Notes: a model not told the origin generated them from the sequence alone. A stretch of 64,000 nucleotides of DNA from an uncultured Elusimicrobia bacterium (GCA_903830945.1 CAIKVT010000027.1:1-64000), one strand, 5' to 3'; positions 27,644 to 36,679 are shown, counted from the stretch's first letter. Made by a program: numbers and translations.

Positions 27644-28364
27644 ACAGCAACCTGCCGCCTACCCGTTCGACGCGGTCATCCTGGACATGGACGGCGTCAT
27701 GGTCGACAGCGAGCACCAATGGATGCTCGCGGAGCAGGCCTTCTTTCGCAGCATCCTGAGCCGCTGGAGCGCATCGGACAACCACAAAGTCGTAGGCGTG
27801 ATCGTCGAGGACATCTACGCCATGCTGGTCCGCGATCACGGACTGAAAATGGATAAAGCGGAGTTCATGGGCCGTTGCCACCGGATGGCGGACGACATAT
27901 ACCGACGCAGGGTGAGCCTCACGCCGCGCCTTCGGGATTTCATCCGCGGGCTTAAAAGCCACGCGACGCCCTTGGGCCTTGCGTCATCCTCGCCCGCTTC
28001 TTGGGTGGACATAGTGCTCAAGCGCTTCCGGCTGCGCCGCCATTTCGCCGCCGTGATCACCGGTGACGACGCACCCGGCCGCACCAAGCCCGCGCCGGAC
28101 CTGTATCTGCTTGCCGCGCGTCGGCTCGGGGTGCGTCCCTCGCGTTGCCTGGCGGTGGAGGACTCATCCATAGGCGTGCGCGCGGCCAAGGCTGCGGGGA
28201 TGACCTGCGTAGGCCTACGCAGCGGTCGCAACGCCGAACAGGACCTCTGCGAAGCGGACTGGGAAGCGCGAGGATTCGCGGAACTGGGCTACCGGAGATT
28301 GATCTCGCGGCTCAAAACCGCCTGCGCCTTGACGAAGGCACCCCAGTCCGCCAGCAAGGCCTGA
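27618..28364 (+). CDS. HAD-family hydrolase (beta-phosphoglucomutase-like)
   Basis: AVILDMDGVMVDSE; LGLASSSPASWVD; GRTKPAPDLYLLAARRLGV; AVEDSSIGVRAAKAAGM. Confidence 0.9.
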   Translation: MRPRKRRPEQQPAAYPFDAVILDMDGVMVDSEHQWMLAEQAFFRSILSRWSASDNHKVVGVIVEDIYAMLVRDHGLKMDKAEFMGRCHRMADDIYRRRVSLTPRLRDFIRGLKSHATPLGLASSSPASWVDIVLKRFRLRRHFAAVITGDDAPGRTKPAPDLYLLAARRLGVRPSRCLAVEDSSIGVRAAKAAGMTCVGLRSGRNAEQDLCEADWEARGFAELGYRRLISRLKTACALTKAPQSASKA

Positions 28365-29767
28365 GCCTCAGCCTCCGGCAGGGCAGGCTTGAACACGCGC
28401 ACACCTTTGCCCTGACGCAAGCGCCCGGCCCATGGCACCCCGGCGGCCTCCGCTGCCAGCGAGGCCGCGCCCAAGGCCGTGACCTCGGCCTCGCCGCAGC
28501 GCTCGATCCGAGATCCCAATAGGTCGGCCTGGAACTGCAGCAGGTAACTCACCCGGGAAAGGCCGCCAGAAGCCTTCACCGCCCCGAGTTTAAGTCCGGC
28601 CTGGCGCAGGGCGGCGACGATGTCGGCGATCTCAAAAGCGATGCCCTCGGCCACGCCCCGCACCAAATCCGCCGACCGGGTCTGGCTGGTCATACCGAAG
28701 AAGACGGTCTTGGTGATGTAGTCCCAGCGCGGGGCGCCCAGGCCGCCGATGGCAGGCAGGACCAGGACCCGGTTCTTGGAAGCGCGGCAGAGGCGGCCGA
28801 TGTGCGTGCAGTCCTTGAGAAGCCCCAGGTTCTTACGCAGCCAGTCGAAGGAGGCGCCGGCCGCGTGCACCGTGCCTTCCTGCAGGAATACCGCAGGCCG
28901 ATCCCTCAGCTTCCAACCCACCGAGGTCAGCAGTCCCGGCACCCGATGCTGGGTCTCGCCCGTATTGTAGAGGAAGAACGCGCCGGTGCCGTAGTTGAGT
29001 ACAGCCGCGCCCTCGGCCATGCCGCCGAGCCCTATGGCCGCGGCCTGCTGGTCGCCCAGGCAGGCGAGTATGGGGATCTTGCGACCGCCGCGGTGGACAA
29101 AACCCCAATCCCCGACTGAGGAGAACACGTTGGGCAGAACCGCGCGGGGCACGCCGAAAAGGGCGAGCAGCTCCGGATCCCAATCCATGGTCCGCAGGTT
29201 GAACAGCATCATGCGCTGCGCCAAGGACGGGTCGATCGCGAAGACCTCTCCTTTGGTCAGGCGCCAGATCAGAAAGGTCGCCACGGGAGCGACCAGCAAA
29301 CGGTCCTCCGCCGCGAGCCGCCGCACCGCGGGATCGTTATCGAGGAACCACTTGATCTTGGGCGCCGAGTAATAGGGTGTGAGGTAGAGCCCCGTGCGCG
29401 CGTGCGCGTCGGCCTGCCGTGCCTGCAGAGGAGCCACCACGGATGCGCCGCGGCCGTCCTGCCAACTCGGCGCCCGGGCGGCAGGCTTGCCGGTCTGGCG
29501 GTCCCAGAAGACGACGGTCGAACGCTGGGAGGCCACCGCGAGGCCAAGGACTTCCGCGGCGCGGGGCAGCCGATCAAGCACGGCGTCAAGCGTCCGCTCC
29601 TGAGTGCGCGCGATCTCAAGCGCGTCGTGCTCGACCCAGCCGGCCTTGGGATAGAAGGTCCGCACCGGAAGCTGAGCCCGGGCCACGACCTTGCCCCTCT
29701 CGTCTATAGCCAGCGCCCGAGAAGTGGAACTGCCCTGATCTAGGGCGATGACCACGGTGCGATTCAC
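28289..29767 (-). CDS. FGGY-family carbohydrate kinase (glycerol kinase-like paralog)
   Basis: VIALDQGSSTSRALAIDERGKVV; LACLGDQQAAAIGLGGMAEG; GAVKASGGLSRVSYLLQFQADLLG. Confidence 0.85.
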   Translation of the reverse strand: MNRTVVIALDQGSSTSRALAIDERGKVVARAQLPVRTFYPKAGWVEHDALEIARTQERTLDAVLDRLPRAAEVLGLAVASQRSTVVFWDRQTGKPAARAPSWQDGRGASVVAPLQARQADAHARTGLYLTPYYSAPKIKWFLDNDPAVRRLAAEDRLLVAPVATFLIWRLTKGEVFAIDPSLAQRMMLFNLRTMDWDPELLALFGVPRAVLPNVFSSVGDWGFVHRGGRKIPILACLGDQQAAAIGLGGMAEGAAVLNYGTGAFFLYNTGETQHRVPGLLTSVGWKLRDRPAVFLQEGTVHAAGASFDWLRKNLGLLKDCTHIGRLCRASKNRVLVLPAIGGLGAPRWDYITKTVFFGMTSQTRSADLVRGVAEGIAFEIADIVAALRQAGLKLGAVKASGGLSRVSYLLQFQADLLGSRIERCGEAEVTALGAASLAAEAAGVPWAGRLRQGKGVRVFKPALPEAEAQALLADWGAFVKAQAVLSREINLR

Positions 29768-30927
29768 AATGATGTCACCTTGAGGTCGCAGGGCTCCACA
29801 CGCGCGCCCAATTCGCGCAGGGCGGCGCGCAAGTCCGAGTCAGTGCCGGGATCGGCCAGAAGCTTCTGAATTAATGGGCCGGAGGGGGCCTGAACCCGCT
29901 CATAGAGCCCGGCGTCCTTGAGCAGACGGATGACCTTCTTCTTATTGCCTTCAGGGAACTCGATCTTCTCCGTGCCGGAACGCTGGATCTCGTAGCGCGC
30001 GCCGAAGGCGCGGACGTAGCCCTTGCTGCGCAGGATGGCAAGGATGGCGGCCTTGACCTGCGCGGCCTCGCGGTCGGCCTCGGCCAAGCGCGATAGACTG
30101 TCGCCGTAGCGGTCGATGAGCGCGGCCAAGTCGCTATCGACGGGCAAGGGCCCGTCGCCCCTTCCAGCCAGATGTTCTCCTTTCCCAGAAGGGGCTGCGG
30201 ATGAGAATATAGGACAGTAAGTCTTGTAGTCGCACCAGCGGCAGGAACTCTCCGAGGGCTTTGGATCGAAGCGTTCGGCCACGATGGCGGCGGCCGTCCC
30301 CACGATCTTTCGGCGCAGCTCTGCGACCTGAGCCTCCGGGCGCCGGCCGACCGAATGCGGCTTGAGCGAAGGGAGATGGTAGAAAGTGAGCTGGCCGACC
30401 TCGGCTCCGAGCTGGTCCTCGCAAGCCAGCTGGTACATGGTCAGCTGAGCATCGGTCTCGATACGGTCGACGGCCAGCTTCTTGCCGGTCTTGTAATCCA
30501 GGATGGCGAGCCGGCCGTCTTCCAGCCTATCGATACGGTCGACTTTCCCGGTGACAGGAACGCCGTCGACCGTCATCTGAAAATTATATTCAACGTAAAG
30601 AGGGATTCTAAAATCGCCGACATGCTCTTCATAGTATCGGCCCAGGATATCCTTGCCCTGCTGGAAGTACTCGGCCTCCTGGACTTTGTCCCGATAGCCG
30701 ACCGAGACCCAGTGCTCCTTAAGGCTATGGAGCAGTTCCGCTCGGGAGGGAGCGGGCAGGGCTTTCACCCCATAAAAGAACTCCAGGGCCATGTGCATGC
30801 TCTGTCCGAAGGAGAAGAAATACTTGGGCTTCTCCGGGATCTTGTCGATGTATTTCAACCTGTACTTGAACGGACACTCTTGGTAGAGCGAGATGGAGGA
30901 ATGAGACAGCGGACGGGGCAGATCCAT
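29764..30927 (-). CDS. PD-(D/E)XK nuclease family protein (RecB/Cas4-like exonuclease)
   Basis: LSHSSISLYQECPFKYRLKYID; GKVDRIDRLEDGRLAILDYKTGK; SSCRWCDYKTYCP. Confidence 0.87.
   Translation of the reverse strand: MDLPRPLSHSSISLYQECPFKYRLKYIDKIPEKPKYFFSFGQSMHMALEFFYGVKALPAPSRAELLHSLKEHWVSVGYRDKVQEAEYFQQGKDILGRYYEEHVGDFRIPLYVEYNFQMTVDGVPVTGKVDRIDRLEDGRLAILDYKTGKKLAVDRIETDAQLTMYQLACEDQLGAEVGQLTFYHLPSLKPHSVGRRPEAQVAELRRKIVGTAAAIVAERFDPKPSESSCRWCDYKTYCPIFSSAAPSGKGEHLAGRGDGPLPVDSDLAALIDRYGDSLSRLAEADREAAQVKAAILAILRSKGYVRAFGARYEIQRSGTEKIEFPEGNKKKVIRLLKDAGLYERVQAPSGPLIQKLLADPGTDSDLRAALRELGARVEPCDLKVTSL
30157..30195. repeat. Inverted repeat GCCCCTTC...GAAGGGGC within the nuclease gene
   Basis: 8-bp perfect arms flanking a 23-nt spacer. 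Confidence 0.6.
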
Positions 30928-30998
30928 TGAAGATATTCTACCAAACGGGCAACTGCCGCGCCCGGTATGAGATCGGATCGGATAAGGGGGGGATCACA

Positions 30999-31940
30999 TT
31001 AAAAGCCCATGAACATCACCCTCCAATACAGGTAAACGACGCAAGCCATGAACAATAGCGGCCCCCCGAATATATACAGGCCGGCTTGGCTTTCGATTGC
31101 AGCGACCAGCTCGCGCTTCGATTCGTTCGAAATAACGAAAAAACCGTTCGGGTTTTTAAGCACCACGACCGGGAATGTCATCACGGACTGGTGCACGGAT
31201 TTCCTCTGCCCCTCGAGTTCCTCATTGAACTCTTTCTTCAGACCCGCGTCCCACTCCTGACTGTCGATCGCTCCATCTTTATTGACGTCCAAGGCCTGTA
31301 ACTTCGCAGGATCAGACTTCAATCGCCGAGCCACAGCGCCCCAGGACAGGTCTATGCGCTGAGCAATCCTCTCAAGCGTGGAAGATTGCTGGGCTTGAGC
31401 GGCGTAGCCCAAAACGCACAGCGGTTCTTGTTCACGGATTATATGCGCGATGACATGAAGGGTGTCCGTTGTCCGTCCTGGAATCGAAGATAAAAATCCG
31501 GCGATGGACGGGTCCACGTCGGAGAATAGATTCCCCAGCCAGCTGGATTTTCGGTCGATGATCCCATGGCAATAGATCTCGACCCCCTCAGGATAAACCG
31601 GGACCTTACCGGTATCGTCAACCAGGAGCAGCGGGGTGGCGTTGCTGTCAGCATGGTATATATTCACCCAATGCGAATATTTGCCGCTGCCGCGCTCTTC
31701 CTCGACATCTATCCGGTAATAGACGCACGGCTGCTGATAGATCGGATCCTCCAGAGGCGTCAACTGAGCCGCGGTCCCAATAAGTTCCACCGGGCCCATG
31801 GCCATGGAGCGCACCTTGGATGTCGGCAGGTCGGCGATCGCGCGTTCAAGCCGGAGGTCCCGGAAGCCTTTATAGAAAAGCCTGGCCCCGACACAACAGC
31901 CGAAAGCCGCCAGCAGGAGATCTCGGGAATCGTGGGACAC
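30999..31940 (-). CDS. GIDE-domain membrane protein with an EF-hand-like motif
   Basis: PVELIGTAAQ...QQPCVYYRIDVEEERG...VPVYPEGVEIY GIDE-like region; DVNKDGAIDSQEW EF-hand loop; C-terminal TM; next to lemA. Confidence 0.7.
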   Translation of the reverse strand: MSHDSRDLLLAAFGCCVGARLFYKGFRDLRLERAIADLPTSKVRSMAMGPVELIGTAAQLTPLEDPIYQQPCVYYRIDVEEERGSGKYSHWVNIYHADSNATPLLLVDDTGKVPVYPEGVEIYCHGIIDRKSSWLGNLFSDVDPSIAGFLSSIPGRTTDTLHVIAHIIREQEPLCVLGYAAQAQQSSTLERIAQRIDLSWGAVARRLKSDPAKLQALDVNKDGAIDSQEWDAGLKKEFNEELEGQRKSVHQSVMTFPVVVLKNPNGFFVISNESKRELVAAIESQAGLYIFGGPLLFMACVVYLYWRVMFMGF

Positions 31941-32510
31941 TTAGGGAACTTTGATGTCGACGTCCACGTCCTTTTTGTCTTCCGGCGCGACCTGAAACAT
32001 CTCGTGCGGGGCCAGACTCATAAAACCGGCCACCAAGCTATCGGGGAAAGACTGGATGCGGATATTGTAAGCATTGACAGACTCGTTATAGAATTCTCGA
32101 CGGTCCGCGAGCTGATTTTCCAGGTCCGTGATGCGCCCTTGGAGCTGCTGAAAGGAGGATTGCGCCTTGAGCTCAGGATATCTCTCGGCCACGGCGAAAA
32201 GCTGCCCGAGTCCGGCGGATAGGGCCCCTTCCGCAGCCGCGCGCTGCGCGACTCCCTGCGCGTTCTGGGCCGTGTTCCTGAGCTCCACGACCTTGGTCAA
32301 TGTGCCCTTTTCAAACTGCATATAAGCCTCGCAGGCCTTAATGAGTTTGGGGATCTCGTCATGACGCTGCTTCAAGAGCACGTCGATATTGGACCAAGCC
32401 TTGAGGATGTCATTTTTAACGACAACCAGGCCATTGTAAATAGTGACCACGTAACCGATGAGGCCGATAACCGCAAAAATAAGTATTCCCAGCACGATGA
32501 GGATGACCAT
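31941..32510 (-). CDS. lemA: LemA family protein
   Basis: VVTIYNGLVVVKNDILKAWSNIDVLLKQRHDEIPKLIKACEAYMQFE; AGGAGG ribosome binding site upstream of ATG 32510. Confidence 0.9.
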   Translation of the reverse strand: MVILIVLGILIFAVIGLIGYVVTIYNGLVVVKNDILKAWSNIDVLLKQRHDEIPKLIKACEAYMQFEKGTLTKVVELRNTAQNAQGVAQRAAAEGALSAGLGQLFAVAERYPELKAQSSFQQLQGRITDLENQLADRREFYNESVNAYNIRIQSFPDSLVAGFMSLAPHEMFQVAPEDKKDVDVDIKVP

Positions 32511-32593
32511 GCCAACCTCCTGATTAATAACCTTCATCAAGTTAGCATTCCTAGCGATGTTTTTTCAATTATCCAAATGCGCGCTATCGCGCG

Positions 32594-33310
32594 CTAGCTC
32601 AGCAGACCATGCTCGCGGAAGCTGAAGCATGCGGCCCCGGCCACGATGATGTGGTCGAGGATCGGGATGCCCAGGATCTCCCCGGCCCGGCAAAGACGCC
32701 GGGTGGTGTCCCGGTCGTCGGGAGAGGGGGAGCAGTCGCCGGATGGATGATTATGCACGACGACGACCGCGGCGGCCGAATGCGCCACGGCCGGCGAGAA
32801 CACCTCGCGAGGATGCACCAGACTCGCCGAGAGCGTGCCGATGGAAACCGTCTCCTGACACAGAAGCTGGCTGCGGGCGTTAAGGTAAAAGGCCAAGAGG
32901 TGCTCCTTTCGGCCGACGCGGACCTCTTCCGGGACCGCCTCCAGGACCCGGCCGGGGCTATCGAGAGTAGGCCGATGGTCCGGCCTGCCGGAGAAACGCC
33001 GGGCCAGCTCGAAAGACGCCACCAGGGCCGCGGCGCGGGTCTCACCCACTCCTTTGATGCGGCGCAGGGCTACGAAGCCCGCTTCCGGCAAGCCATCCGG
33101 GAATTCAACCAGCAAAGACGAGGACAGGTCCATGACGCTGCAACCGGCATAGCCCGTGCGCAAGACCAAGGCCAGGAGCTCCTGGTCGCTGAGGGCTTCG
33201 GGACCAGACCGGGCCAGCTTCTCGCGCGGCCTTTCCACCGGATGCAGGTCGCGCAGAAGCACCCCAGGCCTAGGCGAAGAAACGTAGACGGCCGGCCGAA
33301 ACTCGCTCAT
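32594..33310 (-). CDS. radC: RadC/JAB-domain protein
   Basis: RPREKLARSGPEALSDQELLALVLRTGYAG; HPREVFSPAVAHSAAAVVVVHNHPSGDCSPSPDD; LDHIIVAG. Confidence 0.92.
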   Translation of the reverse strand: MSEFRPAVYVSSPRPGVLLRDLHPVERPREKLARSGPEALSDQELLALVLRTGYAGCSVMDLSSSLLVEFPDGLPEAGFVALRRIKGVGETRAAALVASFELARRFSGRPDHRPTLDSPGRVLEAVPEEVRVGRKEHLLAFYLNARSQLLCQETVSIGTLSASLVHPREVFSPAVAHSAAAVVVVHNHPSGDCSPSPDDRDTTRRLCRAGEILGIPILDHIIVAGAACFSFREHGLLS

Positions 33311-34320
33311 CGCACCGATTCGGCCATGCGCTTGAGCGTCTCATCGGACGCGGAGCCCACCAGAACGAAGCGCCAGCCCCCCGAATTCCAGGACAGCACG
33401 TTGCCCTCCGCCGCCCGGGTCCGGTAACCGCGGCCCACGCTCAACGTGACACGCCGGCTCAGGCGGGCGCCCAGGTCGAGGCGGACCCGAGGCGGACATT
33501 GAAACAGCGAGATGACCTCGATCCCATCGGAGAAGCGGTAGTGCACGACGTTTCGCCGGCCCTTGGCCATGACGTCAAGGCTCTCGAAGACGTAGCCGGA
33601 GGGCAGCCAGGCTGGCAGCCGAGGCTCGACCCCCGCGGCCTTGGCTTCATCCAAAGCCAGATAATCCGGCTCGGCGTGCTTGACCACCGTGCTGCCGGCA
33701 GGAGGGGAAAAACGGAACAGCGTCCGGCCAGAGGGCGCCCCGAGCTGCAGCCGCGTGAAGGACATGGAGTCGGCCGGAGACCCGTCCGGCCGGAAAGCCT
33801 CCGCCCGCAGGAGCAGCGAGCTCTGACGGTCGACCCACAACCTTCGGGCCGGCATGCCGTCAGAGCGCGCGCGCAGCGTGAGCAGCCAAGTCGAGCGGCC
33901 CGCCACCCGGTCACCGGTGGCGATGGCGACGTCGTAATTCTCGCTGAGGCGGTCAAACTCATCTTCCGGACCGAAGCGCTTGAAGAGCGGGTCGGCGGGC
34001 TCTCCCTGCCACACCTTGCGCCGTGCCGGGTCGTATATCCATTCGGTCCGTCCATCCTCCACGATGAGCTGGACCGTTTCTCCGGCGGTTCCCAGGATCT
34101 CGCGTCGGTAAAGGTTTGGGGGGCTGAAACGGACAGCCAAGCGTCGGGACACGGCCTTGCCCTCCACGCCCTCCCGGCGTTCCACCGTCAGCTCGGCCGT
34201 ATATGGCTCATGCGGCGACTCAAGGCTCTGCCTCAGGACCGTCAGGGCCTCAGGAGCGGCAGCACTCGCCGCATATCCGGGCAAGGCAGCCAACAGCCAC
34301 AGCAGCATACATCTAATCAT
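33307..34320 (-). CDS. RseB/MucB-like sigma-factor regulatory periplasmic protein
   Basis: MIRCMLLWLLAALPGYA signal; LEVHTAEL-like N-domain and GYVFESLDVMAKGRRNVVHYRFSDGIEVISLFQ; located after anti-sigma gene. Internal start chosen. Confidence 0.65.
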   Translation of the reverse strand: MIRCMLLWLLAALPGYAASAAAPEALTVLRQSLESPHEPYTAELTVERREGVEGKAVSRRLAVRFSPPNLYRREILGTAGETVQLIVEDGRTEWIYDPARRKVWQGEPADPLFKRFGPEDEFDRLSENYDVAIATGDRVAGRSTWLLTLRARSDGMPARRLWVDRQSSLLLRAEAFRPDGSPADSMSFTRLQLGAPSGRTLFRFSPPAGSTVVKHAEPDYLALDEAKAAGVEPRLPAWLPSGYVFESLDVMAKGRRNVVHYRFSDGIEVISLFQCPPRVRLDLGARLSRRVTLSVGRGYRTRAAEGNVLSWNSGGWRFVLVGSASDETLKRMAESVR

Positions 34321-34810
34321 GGCGTCCTCCTCCCTGGGACAAGCGCAGACCCAGGTCGGTGAAGATCGCGTCACGGTTTGCAGCCGGCATGGTGAGCTCA
34401 TAGCGACTGTGGGCATCCAGGACCTCGTCCAAGGAGAGCTCCTCTGTCCCGCTCGAAAATCGGCCCAAGACCAAGACCGCGACCGCGACGGCGAAAGCCG
34501 ATGCGAAGCCGAACCCGGCCGCCAGGCGCCAAGAGAAACGCCAAGATTCCAGCCAACCAGCGCGCGGGGACGCTGCCTCTCGCAATCCAGATAAAGCCCG
34601 GGCTTGTCTCATGAGCTCGGCGCGCAGGTCCGCCGGGATGGCGGGCCGGGACACGCCACGCACGACGACCTTGAGCGCGCGCATCCAACGCAGTTCCCGG
34701 GCGCAGGCCGGGCAGCCCTTGAGGTGGGCCTCGAGCTGGGACGCCTCCGCGGGCGAAAGCCTCCCCGCGGCGTAGGATTCGAAAGACTCTCGCATCCGTT
34801 CACATTCCAT
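34313..34810 (-). CDS. Anti-sigma factor with zf-HC2 zinc-finger
   Basis: SYAAGRLSPAEASQLEAHLKGCPACARELRWM (HxxxCxxC), one TM (GFGFASAFAVAVAVLVLG); overlaps sigma gene. Internal start chosen. Confidence 0.8.
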   Translation of the reverse strand: MECERMRESFESYAAGRLSPAEASQLEAHLKGCPACARELRWMRALKVVVRGVSRPAIPADLRAELMRQARALSGLREAASPRAGWLESWRFSWRLAAGFGFASAFAVAVAVLVLGRFSSGTEELSLDEVLDAHSRYELTMPAANRDAIFTDLGLRLSQGGGRHD

Positions 34811-35384
34811 GGGGCTCCACCTCCTGGTCCGACTTGAGGATAGCGCTCTTGAGCGCGGCACGAGCCCGGCTGAGCCGGGAGCGCACCGTGCCCAAGGGGC
34901 AATCGAGGGCCTGAGCGATCTGCTCGTAGCCGAGTCCCTCCACGTCAAAAAGGGTCAAAATCGCCTTATGTTCCAACGTGAGGCCATCCATCGCTCGGCG
35001 CACGGCGGCCCATTGGCTCTCCCGAGTGAGCCGATCTAGGACCGCCTCCTCGTTCGGGTCAGCGAGGCTCTCCGCAAGAGTGGAGCCATCCTCCTGCCCC
35101 GGCCTCAAGGCGGCGTCCAGATGGACAGAGCACCGGCGCTCGCAACGCTTGATGCTGTCTATATAGATGTTCCTGAGTATAGTCAGGAACCAGGACTCCA
35201 GCGGCTGGGATTGATCGTAGCGGTCCCAGCTCCGGAAGACACGGCAGAACGCCTCCTGCACCAGCTCCTTGGCCTCCTCGCTGTTGCCGCAAAGCCCATA
35301 AGCGAACTGGTAGCCCCGTTCCGAATGCTCATCAACGAGCCGCTCCATCTTCTCCTGGTCCCGCTTAGGGCTCATACTATACAT
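34800..35384 (-). CDS. ECF RNA polymerase sigma factor
   Basis: YQFAYGLCGNSEEAKELVQEAFCRVFRSWDRYDQSQPLESWFLTILRNIYIDSIKR; LTLFDVEGLGYEQIAQALDCPLGTVRSRLSRARAAL. Confidence 0.92.
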   Translation of the reverse strand: MYSMSPKRDQEKMERLVDEHSERGYQFAYGLCGNSEEAKELVQEAFCRVFRSWDRYDQSQPLESWFLTILRNIYIDSIKRCERRCSVHLDAALRPGQEDGSTLAESLADPNEEAVLDRLTRESQWAAVRRAMDGLTLEHKAILTLFDVEGLGYEQIAQALDCPLGTVRSRLSRARAALKSAILKSDQEVEPHGM

Positions 35385-35408
35385 ACGAGTTCGGGCTTAA
35401 AAAGTTCC
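35382..35408 (-). promoter_or_regulatory. Putative ECF-type autoregulated promoter GGAACT-N15-CGTATG
   Basis: Minus strand GGAACTTTTTAAGCCCGAACTCGTATGTATAG just upstream of the sigma gene. Confidence 0.45.
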
Positions 35409-35432
35409 ATTCCGTCCCGCTTCCTCGACGAT

Positions 35433-35473
35433 TGTAACAATTAGTTAACAGCCCCGAAATCGGTCTGTAACAA
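35433..35473. promoter_or_regulatory. Helically phased direct repeats TGTAACAA / GTTAACAG / TGTAACAA
   Basis: Starts at 35433, 35444 and 35466: spacings 11 and 22 bp. Confidence 0.4.
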
Positions 35474-35493
35474 GCCCGGCGCATACTGATGGC

Positions 35494-36393
35494 GTGAACG
35501 CCAAGACCCTAGCCGTGGCGCAGTGGGAAGACCTGGTGATCCGCCAGCCCGAACAACCGGCTCCGACCCCAAAGCCGACGCCCGTAAAGGCTCCCGAGCA
35601 TATCCAGGCCTCCTACCTCACCCATGAGCTGCGCGCCCCGGTCACTGCCATCCGGCTGGGTCTGGAAGTCCTCCAGGAACAATTGAAGCGCAAGCTGGAG
35701 GCCGATGAGAAGCAGATGCTGTCCTTGGCGATCAAGAATACCACGCGCCTCGAAGGGCTCATCAACGACATCATGGATTACTCAAAGATCGTGGCGGGCA
35801 AGATGACCGTCACCCGAGAGCCCTGCGAGGCGCGCGCACTCATCAACGACTCCGCAGACGCCATGCAGACCCTGGCCCTCTCCAAGGGCGTAAAACTGAC
35901 CAAGGAGGTCGAAGAAGGGCTTCCCCGGGTCTCGGCCGAGGCGCGCCGCGTAGTCCAGGTGCTCACCAACCTGATCTCCAACGCGATCAAATTCAGCCCG
36001 ACACGCGGCACCGTCACGGTCTCGGTTAAAGCCGGCCGTTACGAACACGCCGGCACCTTGGTCTTCCGGGTCAAAGACATGGGCTGCGGGATCCCCGCCG
36101 AGGACATCGAGAAGATTTTTGACATGTTCATGCAGTCCGCGGCCGGCGGCCAGAAAAAGACTGCGGGCACGGGACTGGGCCTGACCCTGGCCCGGACCAT
36201 GGTGGAACTGCACGGCGGCCGCGTCTGGGCCGAGAGTTGGAAGGGCGCTGGCGCCAACTTCTATTTCACCATCCCGATCGCGGCCGAGGACATGGTCCGC
36301 AAGATCGACCCCTATCCCAAGCCCCTCGAATACCACGGTCTTCTCGTCGATATCTACCGCCGCATCAACGCGGTCCTGGCCATGTTCGTCTGA
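35494..36393 (+). CDS. Soluble sensor histidine kinase
   Basis: YLTHELRAPVTAIRLGLEVL; NLISNAIKFSPTRGTV; GTGLGLTLARTMVELHGG. Confidence 0.87.
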   Translation: MNAKTLAVAQWEDLVIRQPEQPAPTPKPTPVKAPEHIQASYLTHELRAPVTAIRLGLEVLQEQLKRKLEADEKQMLSLAIKNTTRLEGLINDIMDYSKIVAGKMTVTREPCEARALINDSADAMQTLALSKGVKLTKEVEEGLPRVSAEARRVVQVLTNLISNAIKFSPTRGTVTVSVKAGRYEHAGTLVFRVKDMGCGIPAEDIEKIFDMFMQSAAGGQKKTAGTGLGLTLARTMVELHGGRVWAESWKGAGANFYFTIPIAAEDMVRKIDPYPKPLEYHGLLVDIYRRINAVLAMFV

Positions 36394-36439
36394 CGACGGC
36401 CTTAACAAGTCCGAAACACGACTTTGGTGGAATATCCTT

Positions 36440-36679
36440 ATGCCCATATTCCACCTAGACTCCAGCTATCGCGACACCTGGGTCGTCCTTGACCGCAGCC
36501 TGCGCGTGCTGGATTGCGGCGAATGCCTGGAGCCGCTGCGCCGCAAACACAACGCAGGAGCCCGCCGCACCTTCTGCTTCGTCTCCGGCCCCGGGGACAC
36601 TGAGCGGACTCTTCAGGAAGGCCCCTGGTCCCTGCGCGCCCTGCTTGGGCACCCGCCGGCGAGCCTGGCGCTAATCTAG
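36440..36679 (+). CDS. Small hypothetical protein
   Basis: 79 aa ORF in a gap, no overlapping better ORF; contains CGEC motif; no family recognised. Confidence 0.4.
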   Translation: MPIFHLDSSYRDTWVVLDRSLRVLDCGECLEPLRRKHNAGARRTFCFVSGPGDTERTLQEGPWSLRALLGHPPASLALI

